Origin: Carnegiea gigantea
Lineage: Eukaryota > Streptophyta > Magnoliopsida > Caryophyllales > Cactaceae
DNA length: 64,000 nucleotides
Direction of reading: 5' to 3'
Assembly (NCBI GenBank): GCA_029747015.1
Contig: JAKOGI010000122.1
Location: forward strand, 134,501-198,500
Shown: piece after piece, positions 24,301 through 35,037 of the stretch
Layout: each line of letters opens with the position of its first letter
Position numbering within the stretch: position 1 is the stretch's first letter
Notes under the pieces: generated by a model
Seen by the model: the letters and a program-made list of their open reading frames with translations, nothing else
Told to the model about the DNA's origin: nothing
Database searches by the model: none
Program-made: the position numbers and the translations under genes

Positions 24301-27300
24301 TACAAGTAAATAGTAATAAATTATTTGTTTATTATCTCTCACAAAATGTTTTGACTTAATCTTCAAACTATATTGCCGAGATGGAGATTTTTTAAGGGGA
24401 ACATTTCCTATTAGTGAATGCTTAACTTGAGTGGCTTATTCTTATCCAAAGTTTTGCCCCTAATTTCATATTTTGTTGAAGCTTAATAGTTTTGTGCCAA
24501 TTAACTTCTAGCATTAATGTTAGCGGGTGCATAGTGGGATAATAGATAATCATATTCCTCTAATTTAACTCCAAGTAACCACTTTGAAGTTGATGTCTTC
24601 CTCTATAAACTGAGAAGGATTTTGACAGTTATGCAAGGCTTTAAAGGGGCTTTCAAGCGTTATTATTGATAAAATACTATTCTAATTATTGAAAATTTTG
24701 TTCATTCTTCACTCATTATTTGAGTTGTTGATTTAATCAAAATTATGGTCATATATTTATTTAACAAACTAATATTTTTAGCATTGCAAAAAATAGTCAA
24801 TTTGATAAATTCCTCTAGCTGCCGGAGGAATCCTATGGGTTGTCGTATCTTGGGAACTGAGCAAACATGATGATTCATAACAATACAGTGAGGACATTTC
24901 CTCTTTCCAGAAACCCATGCGTTTTAATTCATGTTACTTCTAAACTCTACTCTCTTTTTATATATAAGTTGTCGTTTGTATCATGAAGTGTTATTCATGA
25001 TGGATATGGCAAATCTGATATACATAAAAGTTATTGTTTGTATTTTGAAGTGTTATTCATGACATTTATGGCAAATCTGATATAATTTCGTATATTTGTT
25101 ATGTATATGTTGCTGCGACATGATGCTATTTGAGTTGTAACATGTTCGTAATATTCATCAATAAAGTGAAGACTCATGAAGTATTGTCAAGTATGTTGTC
25201 GGTTTACTAAAATTTTTCCAATAATATTAGTTGTCATTAGCTTCAAAACTCTTTGTCCAACTATTGTTATTCTAGTACTTTATTTTCTTTGTATTTTACT
25301 ACTACTTCCCTCTTGCAATGGTCTTTGTCGATTTCATCACTTCTTATTACTTTGAAAATCACTTCTTACTCGAATATTCGACACTTCATGACCCAGAGGT
25401 ACAGTCATTGAACAAATTACTCCAACAGTTTGTGAAAATAATAGTTTACTACCCTAACATTTCGATGAAATTGTAATTTAGTGCTCTTTCTAGACAAAAC
25501 ATTCAAAAATTATATTTGAGCCCAAAATTGGATATTTTTTGTAATATAACTTTTTTTGTAAGAAGTTTTGTGCCCCATATATGGTATCAACAACAACATA
25601 TGCTAAGTCCTAGTAATGGTAATAGTACAACTATAGTCAATAAAAGATGCCCAAACCCATTAATACCAACGTTGTTTCTTAAAATGCCAAAGAAAAATAG
25701 TAAAATAGAAAGAGTATCTCCGTTCAGGGGCAGAGGGACATAATTTCTAGATCTTCTTACCAAGGAAAGGATCAAATTATTCACTGGTCATACTTGAGGA
25801 TACCAAAGTGTCAACTATTCTTCTACTTTATTATTCCAACACTTTATTTTCCTTGTATTTTACTGCTACTTCCCTCTTCTAGTGATCTTCTTTGTGAATT
25901 TTATCATTTTTTATTACTTTGAGAAGCACTTTTTATTCATTTATCTTTTGTTTTAATTTTTCAATACACCACCGGCCATCATTTCTATGTATTTTCACTA
26001 ATCGTGTTGAAATGCTTCGATGTCATTCCTAAATTGTCTCTCTTGCAGTCGTGTTAATGCCACAATGAATACATATAGGGTTAAATACTTTGTACCTTCC
26101 AAAGGAAAGAAGATTACCATGAAAACAATATTCCGTATATTTGATATCCTAGAGGCATGCACCAATTGCTCAATAATCTCTCCTGTTGATAAATTACTTT
26201 TGAATCCCATGGTTCCAGTAGCACAAAACTTACAACCCATTTTGCAGCCAACCTGAAGGAAATGAAGACTGTCAGTTGTTACTGCCAAAACCTGCAAAGG
26301 TACTGCCACAGATGATGTTACTACAAAAAATCTAGAGTAACTTGCCATAAAAGAATTAATAGCCATCATATAAAAAGACATTAAAACCCACCCCTAAAAC
26401 AGCTGTAATAACTCCTTATAAGAGGTAGCCTTACTCAATATGAGCCAAATAAATGAATAAATTGAAACCAGTGACAACAGAATAATCCCAGATCTTGAAA
26501 TAGTTCACCGTTAATGCAGGCTGGTTTGATTGCTCACAATACTTCCAGCCCTCCAATAATCTTATATCTTTAGCTGCTAATCAATGAGTTCTTTTACAAC
26601 ATTTATAGAATAAGACAATGTCTCTTCAGATCATTTCATAGAATCAGTCTTAAGTAATAATATGTCTATAACATGTAGGGAGTAATTTTTTTAGTGCCAT
26701 AGGACCTTCTTGCTTTATGACCTTCTGTAAGATTTAATTGCCTCATGCCTTCTGCAGTCTCGCCATGGCATGTTAAGAAAATATAAGGACCTCTAATAAA
26801 AAATTAAAAAAGAATTCACAGCGGATTCGCTAAATGAAAACTCCTACTCATAGTACAAGTACGTCAGGATACCTTCACTTCAATCCACTAAAAAGGAGAG
26901 AACATTATGGTATAATACCTGAGATGACACACACAAAGTAGACCTTGGACCACCAGGACGTGGTTTGCCAGCATATTTTCCTAAACGGGTATCATATCTC
27001 ATTACCACAGCTTCCACAAAAGCTCCACTCTGCAACAATATATATGAAAAAGCAGAAAGATTATTCAGATTTTACACGTAGCTGCTTGATTAGACCAACA
27101 TAATCAGTTTAACAACCACCACTGCACCACCAAAAAAAAAACCCCTCATTTCCACCCCGAATTGCAAACTAAAAGGGAGAAAGCTAGATATCTTTGCACT
27201 CCCATTTAAAAGAGTAACAATAGACAAAGAAAATATTTAAAAAAACCCTAAAGAAAATGCTACCGCAATCAATTCTTTACTCATATATTTTGTCATGCAC

Positions 27301-29847
27301 AAGTTTCTTCGGGTGAATTGAGAATGAACAAAATTTTGCTCCTGCCCTTTCTCACTGTTAATAACCACAAAACAAGAGTGGTTGACTACTTGATGCAAGA
27401 CAAGAATAACGGAAGAAATTCTGAACATAGGGTGCCCAACAATGCTATAACTTTTAGCAAGTTTTTATTTTTAGGTATAGATATATATTTTTACTTATTT
27501 TCATATTAATTTATAGCATATTTTAGAGCTACGTTACTTGGATTCGGTACGAGTATCCGATATAGATACATATCCAAGTGTCAGATTTGGCTATTTTCAA
27601 GAAAATTCACAGATTTTCATTGTAATTTGAAGTGTCAAGTATCACACCCTTGTCCAAATGTCGAGGGTAAAACACAGGCACGGTAAAGTAAATGAACAGT
27701 CAGAGTAACACAATTTTAGAGTACCCTACATAAAGAGATTTATTGGTATTTTAGGAAAATGCAATTTCCGCATTGGCTATTATTTCAATTAATATTTTTA
27801 ATCCTTTAATAGTTTATTTAATATCTTCTAAGCTTCCTAATGTCGTTATGACTTGTATCTGTTTAAAGTGTATAATGTAGTGGAGATGATCAGACTATGA
27901 ATACTTATTTATATAGCACTTGAATTGAATATTTATCTGCATGCAAATTTTCAGTTCTATGTGAGCCCTTTGTTGTAGAAAGTGTCTACATCACTACTAC
28001 ACTTTACTTTTATGTACTCTTTCCTATTCTTAATAAGTCTGGTCAGTGAGCTTCCAAACAAAGCCCTAAACACTATGCATGAATCAAAACACTGCAATCA
28101 GCGCCCACAAAGTCACGGCTATAATCCCAATACAACCTTGTTAGATAGAATCAAAAATTAACATCGACCCAATTTCATAACCAAGAACTTGGCGCATTTT
28201 TCCCTGATATTTGTAGGGCCATTCCACTATAACCAAGTCTGCCCCATGAAAACAACGCTGCCTAGTATATTGCCCACTTAAGCAGGGCCCAGAAAAAAAA
28301 TTAGATGTAGCCAACTTTATCCTCACCAACAAGCAAAGAGGCTTTCTTCTAAGATATCCAAAATTCTACACAAAATCAATTTTGGTTTATCCAGCCAATT
28401 AAAACCCTCAGTAGATAGCGACGTGGGGGAGAGGCAGATAACCTTAATAGGGGACAAACACTACTAATATGTTACGAATCACTAAAATCAATAAGCATCA
28501 TGGTAACAATAGCTCAATCCTGTAGACTCATCAGAATTCAAGCCACCAAAACACATCAAAGTAAAGCACAACTGTTTCCTAGACAGCTGTGAATAAAGAA
28601 AAGAACACCAACAAGTTTGTCCTAAAAATTTGGTTGTACGTCCAAGTGCATGCAGGCTTCTAAGGGCTATAGTTTCTAATATAGGGTGTTGAGTTCAGTT
28701 AAAATCTATGAGCGTAATTAAAGTCTATGACCCTAACCTTCTACCACTAAGTGTTCCTATCTAAAGACATGTCATTCTAGTGATAAATGTGGCATATCTA
28801 CTATGATAACTTCATTCCAATCTTCTTTCATCTTCCTCTTCCTTCTTTATACTTCACAATTCGGTCCTTGTATACCCCGTCATGAGCGCACCTGTACTCC
28901 TCTTCAACCATCTGAGTTGCCTCCTACATCTTATTATCTATTTGAGTCACACCTGTCATCTCTTTTATTGCTTCATTCCTTATCATGTCCAACCTAATAT
29001 GACTATAAATCCAAAAATCACCTTCATATCTACAACTACCATCTCTAAACTTGAGTCACTTAATTGCCGACATTATCTGCAATACACCTAGGTCAATCTA
29101 AGCTACATGTGGTATGATCTCCCCTAAAACTCCAAAAGGCATCCTTCTATTTTTTCCATACCATACAGTGAACATTGTCCTCATCAGTATGCCCTTCACC
29201 TTGTACCAGCAAGTCCAAGTACCAAGACTTCTCAGCCATCGATGCACTCTATGCCTACTGCTCTCCTCTCCCTCCATCTCTTTCTCCCCTTGAATTTACA
29301 TTCCAAGCACTTTGCTTTCGATCTCCTTAATCTAAAACCCTTAGATTACAAAGTTCCTCCGCTAGCTTGTTTCTAATCTCATCATTTTAAAGAATATCAT
29401 CAGCGAATAATAAACATTATACACTATGACATGTCTCGGAAAGCTTATCCATAACAATTTTGAAGGACAAGGACTGAACTCAAATCCTTAGTGCAAGCCT
29501 ATATAAATTGAAACGTTGCCTATTATCCCTCCTAGGGTCCTTAAACTTGTCTTTACTCCAACAAACATGCATTGACTGACTTGAATTTATGCAATCAAGA
29601 TATCATTCTTCTCCAAACATCACCACAGCTTGCAAGGTACTCTTGCATACTTTCTCTAAGACCATATATAAAATTACAAATCAATTTTCCACCCTCCATA
29701 GTAGCCCATAGATCTTCTTATGAAATGAACTGGCTTCGTTGCTTGTCCTTACATTGAACGAAATCAGTTGCCTAAAAAGGCTATATTCCTCTTTGACCTC
29801 TTTTCAATAATCATTTTTCAAAGACAAATAATATTGCTGAGTAACTT

Positions 29848-29879
<32 letters not shown>

Positions 29880-32188
29880 GGGGGAGAACAAGTGGCTGAT
29901 TAACTTGACAGCTTTGTCTATTAGCTTTGTTTTTGTACAGGATAAGTGTACTAAGCATCCATTCTAATAGTGTCTTCAATCCACAATCCTAACAATGACA
30001 TTAAATACCCAAGTTCAATTGTGCCTCACTGGAACTGGTTTTCTAGAATCAAGTTCCTAGTCTAGATGAAAGTGCCACCCCCAAATCAAATGCAAGTCCC
30101 AAATTAAGGAGGGCTTTCATCTTCCACAAGTTCAAGAAGACCAAAATCGAAAATGGGACCGTTAAACTCATCATCATGGACCTCCTGCCGCACAAAGAAT
30201 TCCACAAAGGACCATCTTCTTCAAACTTCGTGAAATCCTATTTCACTATTTCACTAACATAATGTCGAAGTGCGATTTTGTTGTCCCTTATCGAGAACAA
30301 AGTCAGGACCTCCTAGTCTTCAAGCGGCAAGGGTCAACGAATTCTTGGAATAAATGTCGGCAGAGGAACGCTACACTTGTCATGCCTACTATGCACGCAT
30401 AATAGGGAAGATGATGGGTGTTGTTTCTCTTCTCTTTTCTTTGCTTTATATCAGAAGTTCATTCGTGGGTGTATAGGACTTGAAAACCCAAGAAAATGAG
30501 GGGAATCAAATTCCTTGAATTTGGGGGGACCAACTCCAATCCTTTTAAACCCCAACCAAGCACTAGGAATGACTTAATATCCGTTGATATAAGGTTCCAT
30601 TCCTAAACACCCAAACAAACAGGCCCTTAGTGACATCTTGCATAGAAATTATGTGAAAAGAACTAGACCTACATATAAAAGATCCCAAGCAATGTTCAGC
30701 GTGCAAACCCAGATTTCAAGGTATGCGTCCTTATACTACCAAACTAATCCATTAATTTTCTAAACACAATAATTTTCAATGTACTACTTTTCCTCTATCA
30801 AGAAGCCCGTTCTATCTTGTTAATAAAAGTACTTTAAACATCAAACATCCTCCCCCCTAAGCCAAAAAGCTCCATAGCCCATCCTAGCTCCTTTGAACAA
30901 GATCACAACTGAAGTCAAGCATAATGAATCACAGTCATCACGTTAGACTTTAGGCATAAAAAATTCTGCATTATGAAACAGACCAAAAGGCGAATTGACT
31001 CAATTGGTAAATGAAGTAATGAACAGGATTGCTAATGAAGCATAGGTAACTTCAGAGTTCATGCCCAAAAATGCCATCAAATTTTGCATTTTTCCCAAAA
31101 TACCATCAAGTTATTTTTTTCTCCCTTAATGCCACTATATTTGGTAATTTTTAAAATTTGCCAGCAAATGATGATAAAACTTGTTATAACGTGCGACAAT
31201 TTGAAAAACAGACGAAAAAACTAATGACTGAGTGGCATATTGGGAAAAAACAAATAATTTAGTGGTATATTCTTCCCAAAATAATAAACATATTGGTGTT
31301 CAGGGAGGTAAAAAATAACTTAATGCAAATTGGGAAAAAGATTGAAAAACGTAGTTGTATTTTCGGCACGATCTCAATAACTTCACAGATTACACAAAAT
31401 CAGTGATTCTTCAGGAACCCTACATAACTCATCCCTGTCATGTCACCAAGCCTGTTGCATTTTTACTTAGTTTCATTACCCCCTTGAACACAACTTCTCC
31501 GAAGGATGGAACCAGAGAATCAATATTGGCTACTCTTAACAGCGGTATCTAAGTAAAGCTTATAATTTGGCATAATTTTTTGGCATACCGAGGAAGCACA
31601 GGCCAACATGGGAGGGACTTGACCCAGGAATAAGTAAACAATTTGCAAAGATTTTACCAACGGTGCTAACCAGCACCTAGGCAATTCAAAGCATAATGAA
31701 AACATCACATGTCGATTAACTATCGAAACGAATTCGGCGAACAAGCACAGAAGGCTAATAAATTTTCGCAGAAAAGGAAAAATGGAGAAAGACCCACCAA
31801 TGACTGAAATTCATATAATATAATATAATCAAAAGAAAAGCACGAAAGGGAAACCTGGAGCTTCACGAGAAGTTTGGAAGTGACGCCATCGGTTGAGTGG
31901 GTGACGGAGTGAAGAGTGGAAGTTGAAGGCAAGAACTTAGAGTTGAGAAGGGGGTAAGCAGCTGACGGCAACGAGGGAATTTCGTCCCACTTGCAATCCG
32001 GGTTCTGCAAAACATGCCTGTACATCCATATAAATAAACATAAATGCCCACAAAGATTAGAGACAGATAGGGAGAGACAGAGAAGGGTTTGTTTACTTCC
32101 AGATGAGGGGGATGAACTGGGCGTTGATTCCCGCTTTCTCGAATTCAGCTTTGAGCACGGATCCATCGAACACGGATCGATAAGCCAT
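17780..32188 (-). CDS. rlmN-like: RlmN-family radical-SAM RNA methyltransferase, 8 exons, 372 aa
   Basis: Exons on the minus strand are 32188-32097, 32017-31855, 27029-26919, 26252-26118, 21061-20957, 19567-19398, 19269-19170 and 18022-17780. All introns are GT-AG and the joined frame is open for 1119 nt. The family methylates C2 of an adenosine in rRNA or tRNA using S-adenosylmethionine and a 4Fe-4S cluster. Diagnostic residues are present: CVSSQ (Cys118), the cluster motif CKMGCKFC (Cys125, 129, 132), GMGEPLNNY for SAM binding, and the C-terminal GACGQL (Cys345), the acceptor cysteine of the methyl-transfer mechanism. The length fits the family (about 350-400). The ATG follows an in-frame TGA 33 nt upstream, so no transit peptide is encoded in this exon and a cytosolic product is implied unless there is an upstream exon. 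Introns 2 and 4 are about 5 kb and full of transposons. No disabling change was seen. Confidence 0.95.
18324..18355. repeat. C32 homopolymer in intron 7
   Basis: Thirty-two consecutive C on the plus strand, hence G32 in the pre-mRNA, capable of quadruplex formation. Assemblies often mis-size such runs, so the exact length is uncertain. Confidence 0.9.
18999..19013. repeat. Homopolymer G run in intron 7
   Basis: A G14-15 run, with a second G9 run near 19074. Together with the C32 run at 18324 they punctuate intron 7 (18023-19169), which otherwise shows nothing. Confidence 0.8.
19170..19269 (-). CDS. rlmN-like: RlmN-like gene, exon 7
   Basis: Encodes residues 259-292 ([12 protein letters not shown], typical of the family's late barrel strand). 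The acceptor is ATCTAG and the donor is GAAGTG followed by GTCAGT. The alternative donor GTGGTC three bases earlier would drop one valine. Confidence 0.92.
19398..19567 (-). CDS. rlmN-like: RlmN-like gene, exon 6
   Basis: Encodes residues 203-258 ([20 protein letters not shown], then [13 protein letters not shown]) and two bases of codon 259. Part of the radical-SAM barrel. The donor is AATAG followed by GTATTGC. Confidence 0.94.
19783..20879. mobile_element. Non-autonomous hAT element in intron 5 (1097 bp)
   Basis: The ends are TAGGGGTGTTCAT and its near-complement ATGAACAGCCCTA. It is flanked by ACCAGAGC (19775-19782) and ACCAGAGT (20880-20887), an 8 bp target-site duplication with one change, as expected for hAT. 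The subterminal regions are dense in GGTCCGGTCC/GGACCGGACC motifs, likely transposase-binding repeats. The interior (about 19980-20660) lacks them and looks unrelated. It contains AAACCCTAG-rich and purine-rich parts resembling a captured 5' UTR. No transposase is present. Confidence 0.9.
20957..21061 (-). CDS. rlmN-like: RlmN-like gene, exon 5
   Basis: Encodes residues 168-202 ([13 protein letters not shown] to RRITVST). The GMGEP motif contacts SAM in this family. Phase 0 at both ends. It follows the 5056 bp intron 4 (21062-26117). Confidence 0.95.
21897..22055 (+). mobile_element. tRNA-derived SINE with 17 bp target-site duplication
   Basis: The body carries a B box, GGTTCAAATCCC (21953-21964), and an A-box-like TGGTGCAGTAC about 35 bp upstream, as in tRNA-derived SINEs, and an A-rich tail. 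It is flanked by ATTATGAATAACACTTC at 21880-21896 and 22056-22072. The opposite arm of the palindrome (near 25050) has the same site once and without insert, which confirms the boundaries. It is not a functional tRNA gene: no cloverleaf or 3' part. Confidence 0.88.
23509..23618. repeat. Two tandem 55 bp repeats at the loop of the palindrome
   Basis: Copies at 23509-23563 and 23564-23618 share TCCATTGAAGTGACTATCTA and differ at only a few positions, so they are younger than the arms. Confidence 0.9.
24966..25090. repeat. Two tandem 62 bp repeats in the right arm
   Basis: Copies at 24966-25027 and 25028-25090 share GAAGTGTTATTCATGA and GGCAAATCTGATATA. The left arm has one copy (interrupted by the SINE), so this duplication is specific to the right arm. 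Confidence 0.85.
25258..25939. repeat. Direct repeats of ~115-130 bp flanking 440 bp, intron 4
   Basis: The copy at 25258-25371 (CTATTGTTATTCTAGTACTTT onward) recurs at 25811-25939 with about 80% identity by eye. Flanking direct repeats raise the possibility of a small TRIM-like element, but no primer site, polypurine tract or TSD is evident. Confidence 0.5.
26118..26252 (-). CDS. rlmN-like: RlmN-like gene, exon 4 (4Fe-4S motif)
   Basis: Encodes residues 123-167 with [15 protein letters not shown]. The CX3CX2C cysteines at 125, 129 and 132 bind the 4Fe-4S cluster that cleaves SAM. Phase 0 at both ends. Intron 3 (26253-26918, 666 bp) holds nothing recognised. Confidence 0.96.
26919..27029 (-). 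CDS. rlmN-like: RlmN-like gene, exon 3
   Basis: Encodes residues 86-122 ([15 protein letters not shown] to TLCVSSQ), including Cys118, which in the bacterial enzymes is conserved near the active site. Phase 0 at both ends. Confidence 0.95.
28860..29760 (-). pseudogene. RTE-type LINE reverse transcriptase fragment in intron 2
   Basis: Degenerate minus-strand pieces in several frames follow the order of plant RTE/LINE polymerase: the YARVPCKLW segment (from the KAYDRVP region, near 29640), IGLH with GFEFSP (near 29500), a KIVMDKLSE segment, a decayed active-site region, then [15 protein letters not shown] and CLECKF (near 29320), and the far C-terminal [10 protein letters not shown] and [12 protein letters not shown] (near 28910-28990). 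Many stops show that it is long dead. No 3' tail or TSD was found. Confidence 0.78.
30458..30627. mobile_element. Truncated PIF/Harbinger-like MITE in intron 2
   Basis: The right end reads CAAACAAACAGGCCC followed by TTA. Inverted sub-terminal similarity exists between GGGTGTATAGGACTTG (about 30460) and the complement of the right side (GGGTGTTTAGGAATGG). The outer part of the left terminus is missing. Confidence 0.4.
31055..31375. mobile_element. Mutator-like MITE in intron 2
   Basis: This 321 bp element has ~70 bp imperfect inverted repeats (left GAGTTCATGCCCAAAAATG, right complement GAGATCGTGCCGAAAATAC). It is flanked by GGTAACTTCA (31045-31054) and AATAACTTCA (31376-31385), a 9-10 bp duplication with two changes, as for Mutator-like elements. 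Confidence 0.78.
31855..32017 (-). CDS. rlmN-like: RlmN-like gene, exon 2
   Basis: Encodes residues 31-85 ([17 protein letters not shown] near its start). The acceptor is TGTACAG and the donor is CTCCAG followed by GTTTCC. It completes the N-terminal helix-hairpin-helix-like domain. Confidence 0.93.
32097..32188 (-). CDS. rlmN-like: RlmN-like gene, exon 1
   Basis: Encodes residues 1-30, starting MAYRSVFDG, the N-terminal helical domain of the family. It ends in phase 2 at GGAA followed by GTAAAC. Intron 1 (32018-32096) is only 79 bp. Confidence 0.92.
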
Positions 32189-32266
32189 TCGTTTTATGGA
32201 GGGTGATAGAGTTCGTCAAATAGCTTTCGGTGATATCTAATTGCCAAGAATTCTGGCTGGCCCGAA

Positions 32267-32905
32267 TATGGATTGGCGTGGGGCGCGCACAGGTCGGGTG
32301 GAACAATACCCGTATCCATACAAGTTTTTTAAAATCATCTCCATGCATATGTGCATATTTACTGGGTTTTTAAAATTCATACCCTATTTATGTTCATTGG
32401 GTGCTTCAAATATTTTGAATTTTATCCAGCTACATATACATTATAAAAAACAATGGCCATCGGATTTATTAAGTTTAATTTTTAAAGTTTTAAAACTAAG
32501 CAAAAAATACATAAATTATTTTTGTGGCGCATCAAAAATTTATTCGTGTAACTCTTTTTAAAATTTATATGTTCTTCTTTTAGTATCTTAAATTAGTTCA
32601 ATAGCCCCCATTGTTATTAATTCTTGGTATATTTTTAATTTTAGAATTGTCAAGTAATAGTTTCATCTTATAACATTAATAACATTGTTGATATGAACAT
32701 TTTAAAAGATTCAAGCTTGAAAATAAGACCAAAAAAAAAAATGAAAAAGAAAACTACGTATGGGTATGGGGCGGGTTTGAACCCAAACCCCTTTTTAGCA
32801 CGCCCACCCCATACCCATTTTTTCCCATTTTCTATACCCATATCCGCTATAAATGAAGTGGGTTCGGATCGGGTTCTTCGAGTTTGGGCAAAACTCCCAT
32901 CCCTA
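32267..32905. mobile_element. hAT element in the promoter of the RlmN-like gene (639 bp)
   Basis: The flanks are GGCCCGAA (32259-32266) and GGCCTGAA (32906-32913), an 8 bp target-site duplication with one change. Ends: TATGGATTGGCGTGGGG at the left, and a right end whose complement reads TAGGGATGGGAGT. Subterminal CCCGTATCC / GGGTATGGG motifs are arranged in opposite orientation, as in hAT elements of this GGGTAC-rich type. The proximal end is 79 bp upstream of the RlmN-like start codon. Confidence 0.75.
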
Positions 32906-32913
32906 GGCCTGAA

Positions 32914-34993
32914 TAGGTACAAGTTACTAGGAAATTGAAAATCTATACGTATGTATTAAAAGAAAAGTACCAAAGGTAATTTTTATACTTACATCTCAAA
33001 ATTTTAGATATTTGGATACCCGTAAGCTATTTTCAACCCTAAGTAGTTTACTGCAATGATAAATATTACCTTTTAAAAATTATTAAAGCAATACTTAAGT
33101 TATCACAATTAATTCATAATTACATATCTTTTATTTTTTTTTCTCCACCAAAATTATTATAACATACTAATAATATAAAAGACCATTAAAAAATAGTAAG
33201 AAATTGAAACAGATTTGAGCCATAGTTAAAATTTCACTAAAAAGCCTTCATTATATACTATATTTTACTAAGACGTCTAGAAAATGGTGACAAAACAAGA
33301 CACAAAAGGAAATAGAATTCTGATTAGCATTGATGTATAAAACTATCAATAATTTTTAAACTAGAATTTTTACATCACTAACTTATGCATTACACATATT
33401 AGTATAGACCCCTGTGATGTATGGAATATCTTTTAAATGAAATTTTAATTTAAAAGCTACAGGGTGTTCATTTTATAAAATCATTTGTCTTATAAATATT
33501 TTTTAAATATTAAGATAAAATATTATCTGATTTACTTGATCGTATCGTTAGAAAAATTGACTTTTTCAATCAATGAAAACTTTAGTTGGTGAATCAAATC
33601 CTTCTGTCCTCCCTCTAAAGTCTTTGTAGTCTCAAATCTCACTGAGTTGAGTTGTAAAGTGGATTATACCTGGGAAAAGCTAATTTATTAAAAGTAGGTC
33701 TTGATTCATGAAATAATCAGCAGATAACGTGAGATAGTAGGGATCATATATTACTACGTATGAAATAGTTTCGCTAGTTATAAGCAAAAGATACTCCTCC
33801 TTTATATTAGACGACATCATCTTTGACAATAATTAGAGACATCCAAATATCTTTCAAAGCAAAGTCATTTCCTTCTTTTAACTCCTACATTTATGGATTA
33901 TACATCAACCTTTATGGATTACAAATTTTACATCTTAACGTATCTAGCACATTTATTTTATATCATGCTTTAAATGATTTTGTTAAAAAATATAGTGATA
34001 TCACATGTTATATCTCTTGAAATTTGTTGGCAATAGTAAGAATCATAGCATAAAATTTATTCTCTTTCATCAAATACTGAATTGTATGTGCCTTTAAATT
34101 TCATTATTTCAGTTTTTCACAAAAATATTTTAAAAGATACAGCAATTTATGCTAAGGTGAAGGCATCATTTTCTAAAAATAGATTATATTCCTTTATTTA
34201 TTTGTTTTTCTTCCCAGTTGATCGAAACTCATCTAAGTCCTTAAAGGGCACTTATTTGTGGTTGAGGTTCCTATTACACTGTAACGCACGACATCAAGTC
34301 TTTCCACAAGTGTTAACTCCCAAAATACCTCAAACATGCTCTACCATTCGTTCCTCCTAAAAGGAAAGTAAAAATGGAGCCCAAAACTCGGAATAAATAC
34401 ATCAATACACCGTCAGAGTCGAAATACCATTTAAATAAAATTAAATTTTTCAAAACCAATTGCCCCCTTCTAAATCAGTAAATTATATTTTCATCCCTTC
34501 TCTCAAAAACTCCAACTTCACAAATCAACCACCCTTCTCCAAAATTCCATTATCTTGACTATCCTATTTGTCATTCTTATACCTTACAAAATAAAAAGAA
34601 GTTAAAAATTCCAAAACCTTGATAACATACAACCAGAAAGGAATTGCTAATAGTAACGAAAATTCAGTCAGCGCAAAATGAAATTAATAAATGAACTAAA
34701 ATAGAAGCAATCACACCATCACATAATACAGGTAGATTCAATCATATGAACTGAAAGCAAAAGAAAAAGAAAGAGATTTCCATATGTTTCTCTTGCCTTT
34801 GCACACCTCCATGGCTTTATCAGTATTGCTTGTGTTTTCTTTGCACCTTTGTATTACACAAGTCCTCAAACAAAATAGCCAAAAGATTTTAAAAAATTCA
34901 TCTAGTAAATAATTAAAATGTGACTATCAAAAAAATTAGGGAAGAACAAATATTAGAGAAGTCATTTCCAAAATAAATTGAAGAAATCAATGC

Positions 34994-34995
<2 letters not shown>
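32914..34995. other. AT-rich intergenic DNA, nothing recognised
   Basis: No coding domain, terminal repeat or RNA gene was identified. The frames at 33823-34020 and 34082-34360 are short and AT-rich and look accidental. Confidence 0.6.

Positions 34996-35036
<41 letters not shown>
34996..35036. repeat. (GA)n microsatellite
   Basis: About 40 bp of GA repeats with one interruption, followed by a second short run at about 35049-35057. Confidence 0.95.

Positions 35037-35037
<1 letters not shown>

Larger units (their letters stand above)
21743..25218. repeat. 3.5 kb imperfect palindrome (giant inverted repeat) in intron 4
   Basis: The left arm (21743-23474) is the reverse complement of the right arm (23640-25218), colinear over its whole length, with a 165 bp loop at 23475-23639. 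Anchor pairs seen directly are AAAATTTTAGCAG at 21744 with the complement near 25208, AAGATACGACAACC (about 22216) with the complement near 24840, GGTCAAGCCACTATAAA (23357) with the complement near 23770, and AGTTCATCC (23466) with GGGTGAAC (23640). Similarity is moderate, about 65-80% by eye. The left arm is longer because of a SINE. It could be a foldback-type transposon or an inverted duplication. The intron is transcribed through it, so the pre-mRNA could form a very long hairpin. Confidence 0.85.
27030..31854 (-). other. Intron 2 of the RlmN-like gene (4.8 kb)
   Basis: It contains an RTE-type LINE fragment (28860-29760), a poly-T run (29851-29879), a truncated PIF/Harbinger-like MITE (about 30458-30627) and a Mutator-like MITE (31055-31375). 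At about 27530-27660 there is a stretch of the ACTTGGATTCGGTACGAGTA type, often seen as a dispersed plant repeat, left unclassified. The rest is unremarkable AT-rich DNA. Confidence 0.8.

Noticed and set aside
25516..25784. Overlapping ORFs of 75 and 65 residues on opposite strands
   Set aside because: AT-rich intron sequence with no domain.
29851..29879. Poly-T run as the poly(A) tail of the neighbouring LINE
   Set aside because: It lies on the 5' side of the minus-strand LINE fragment, so it cannot be that element's tail.
31991..32206. Plus-strand ORF at the 5' end of the RlmN-like gene (also 26020-26256)
   Set aside because: They are antisense shadows of exons 1-2 and exon 4.
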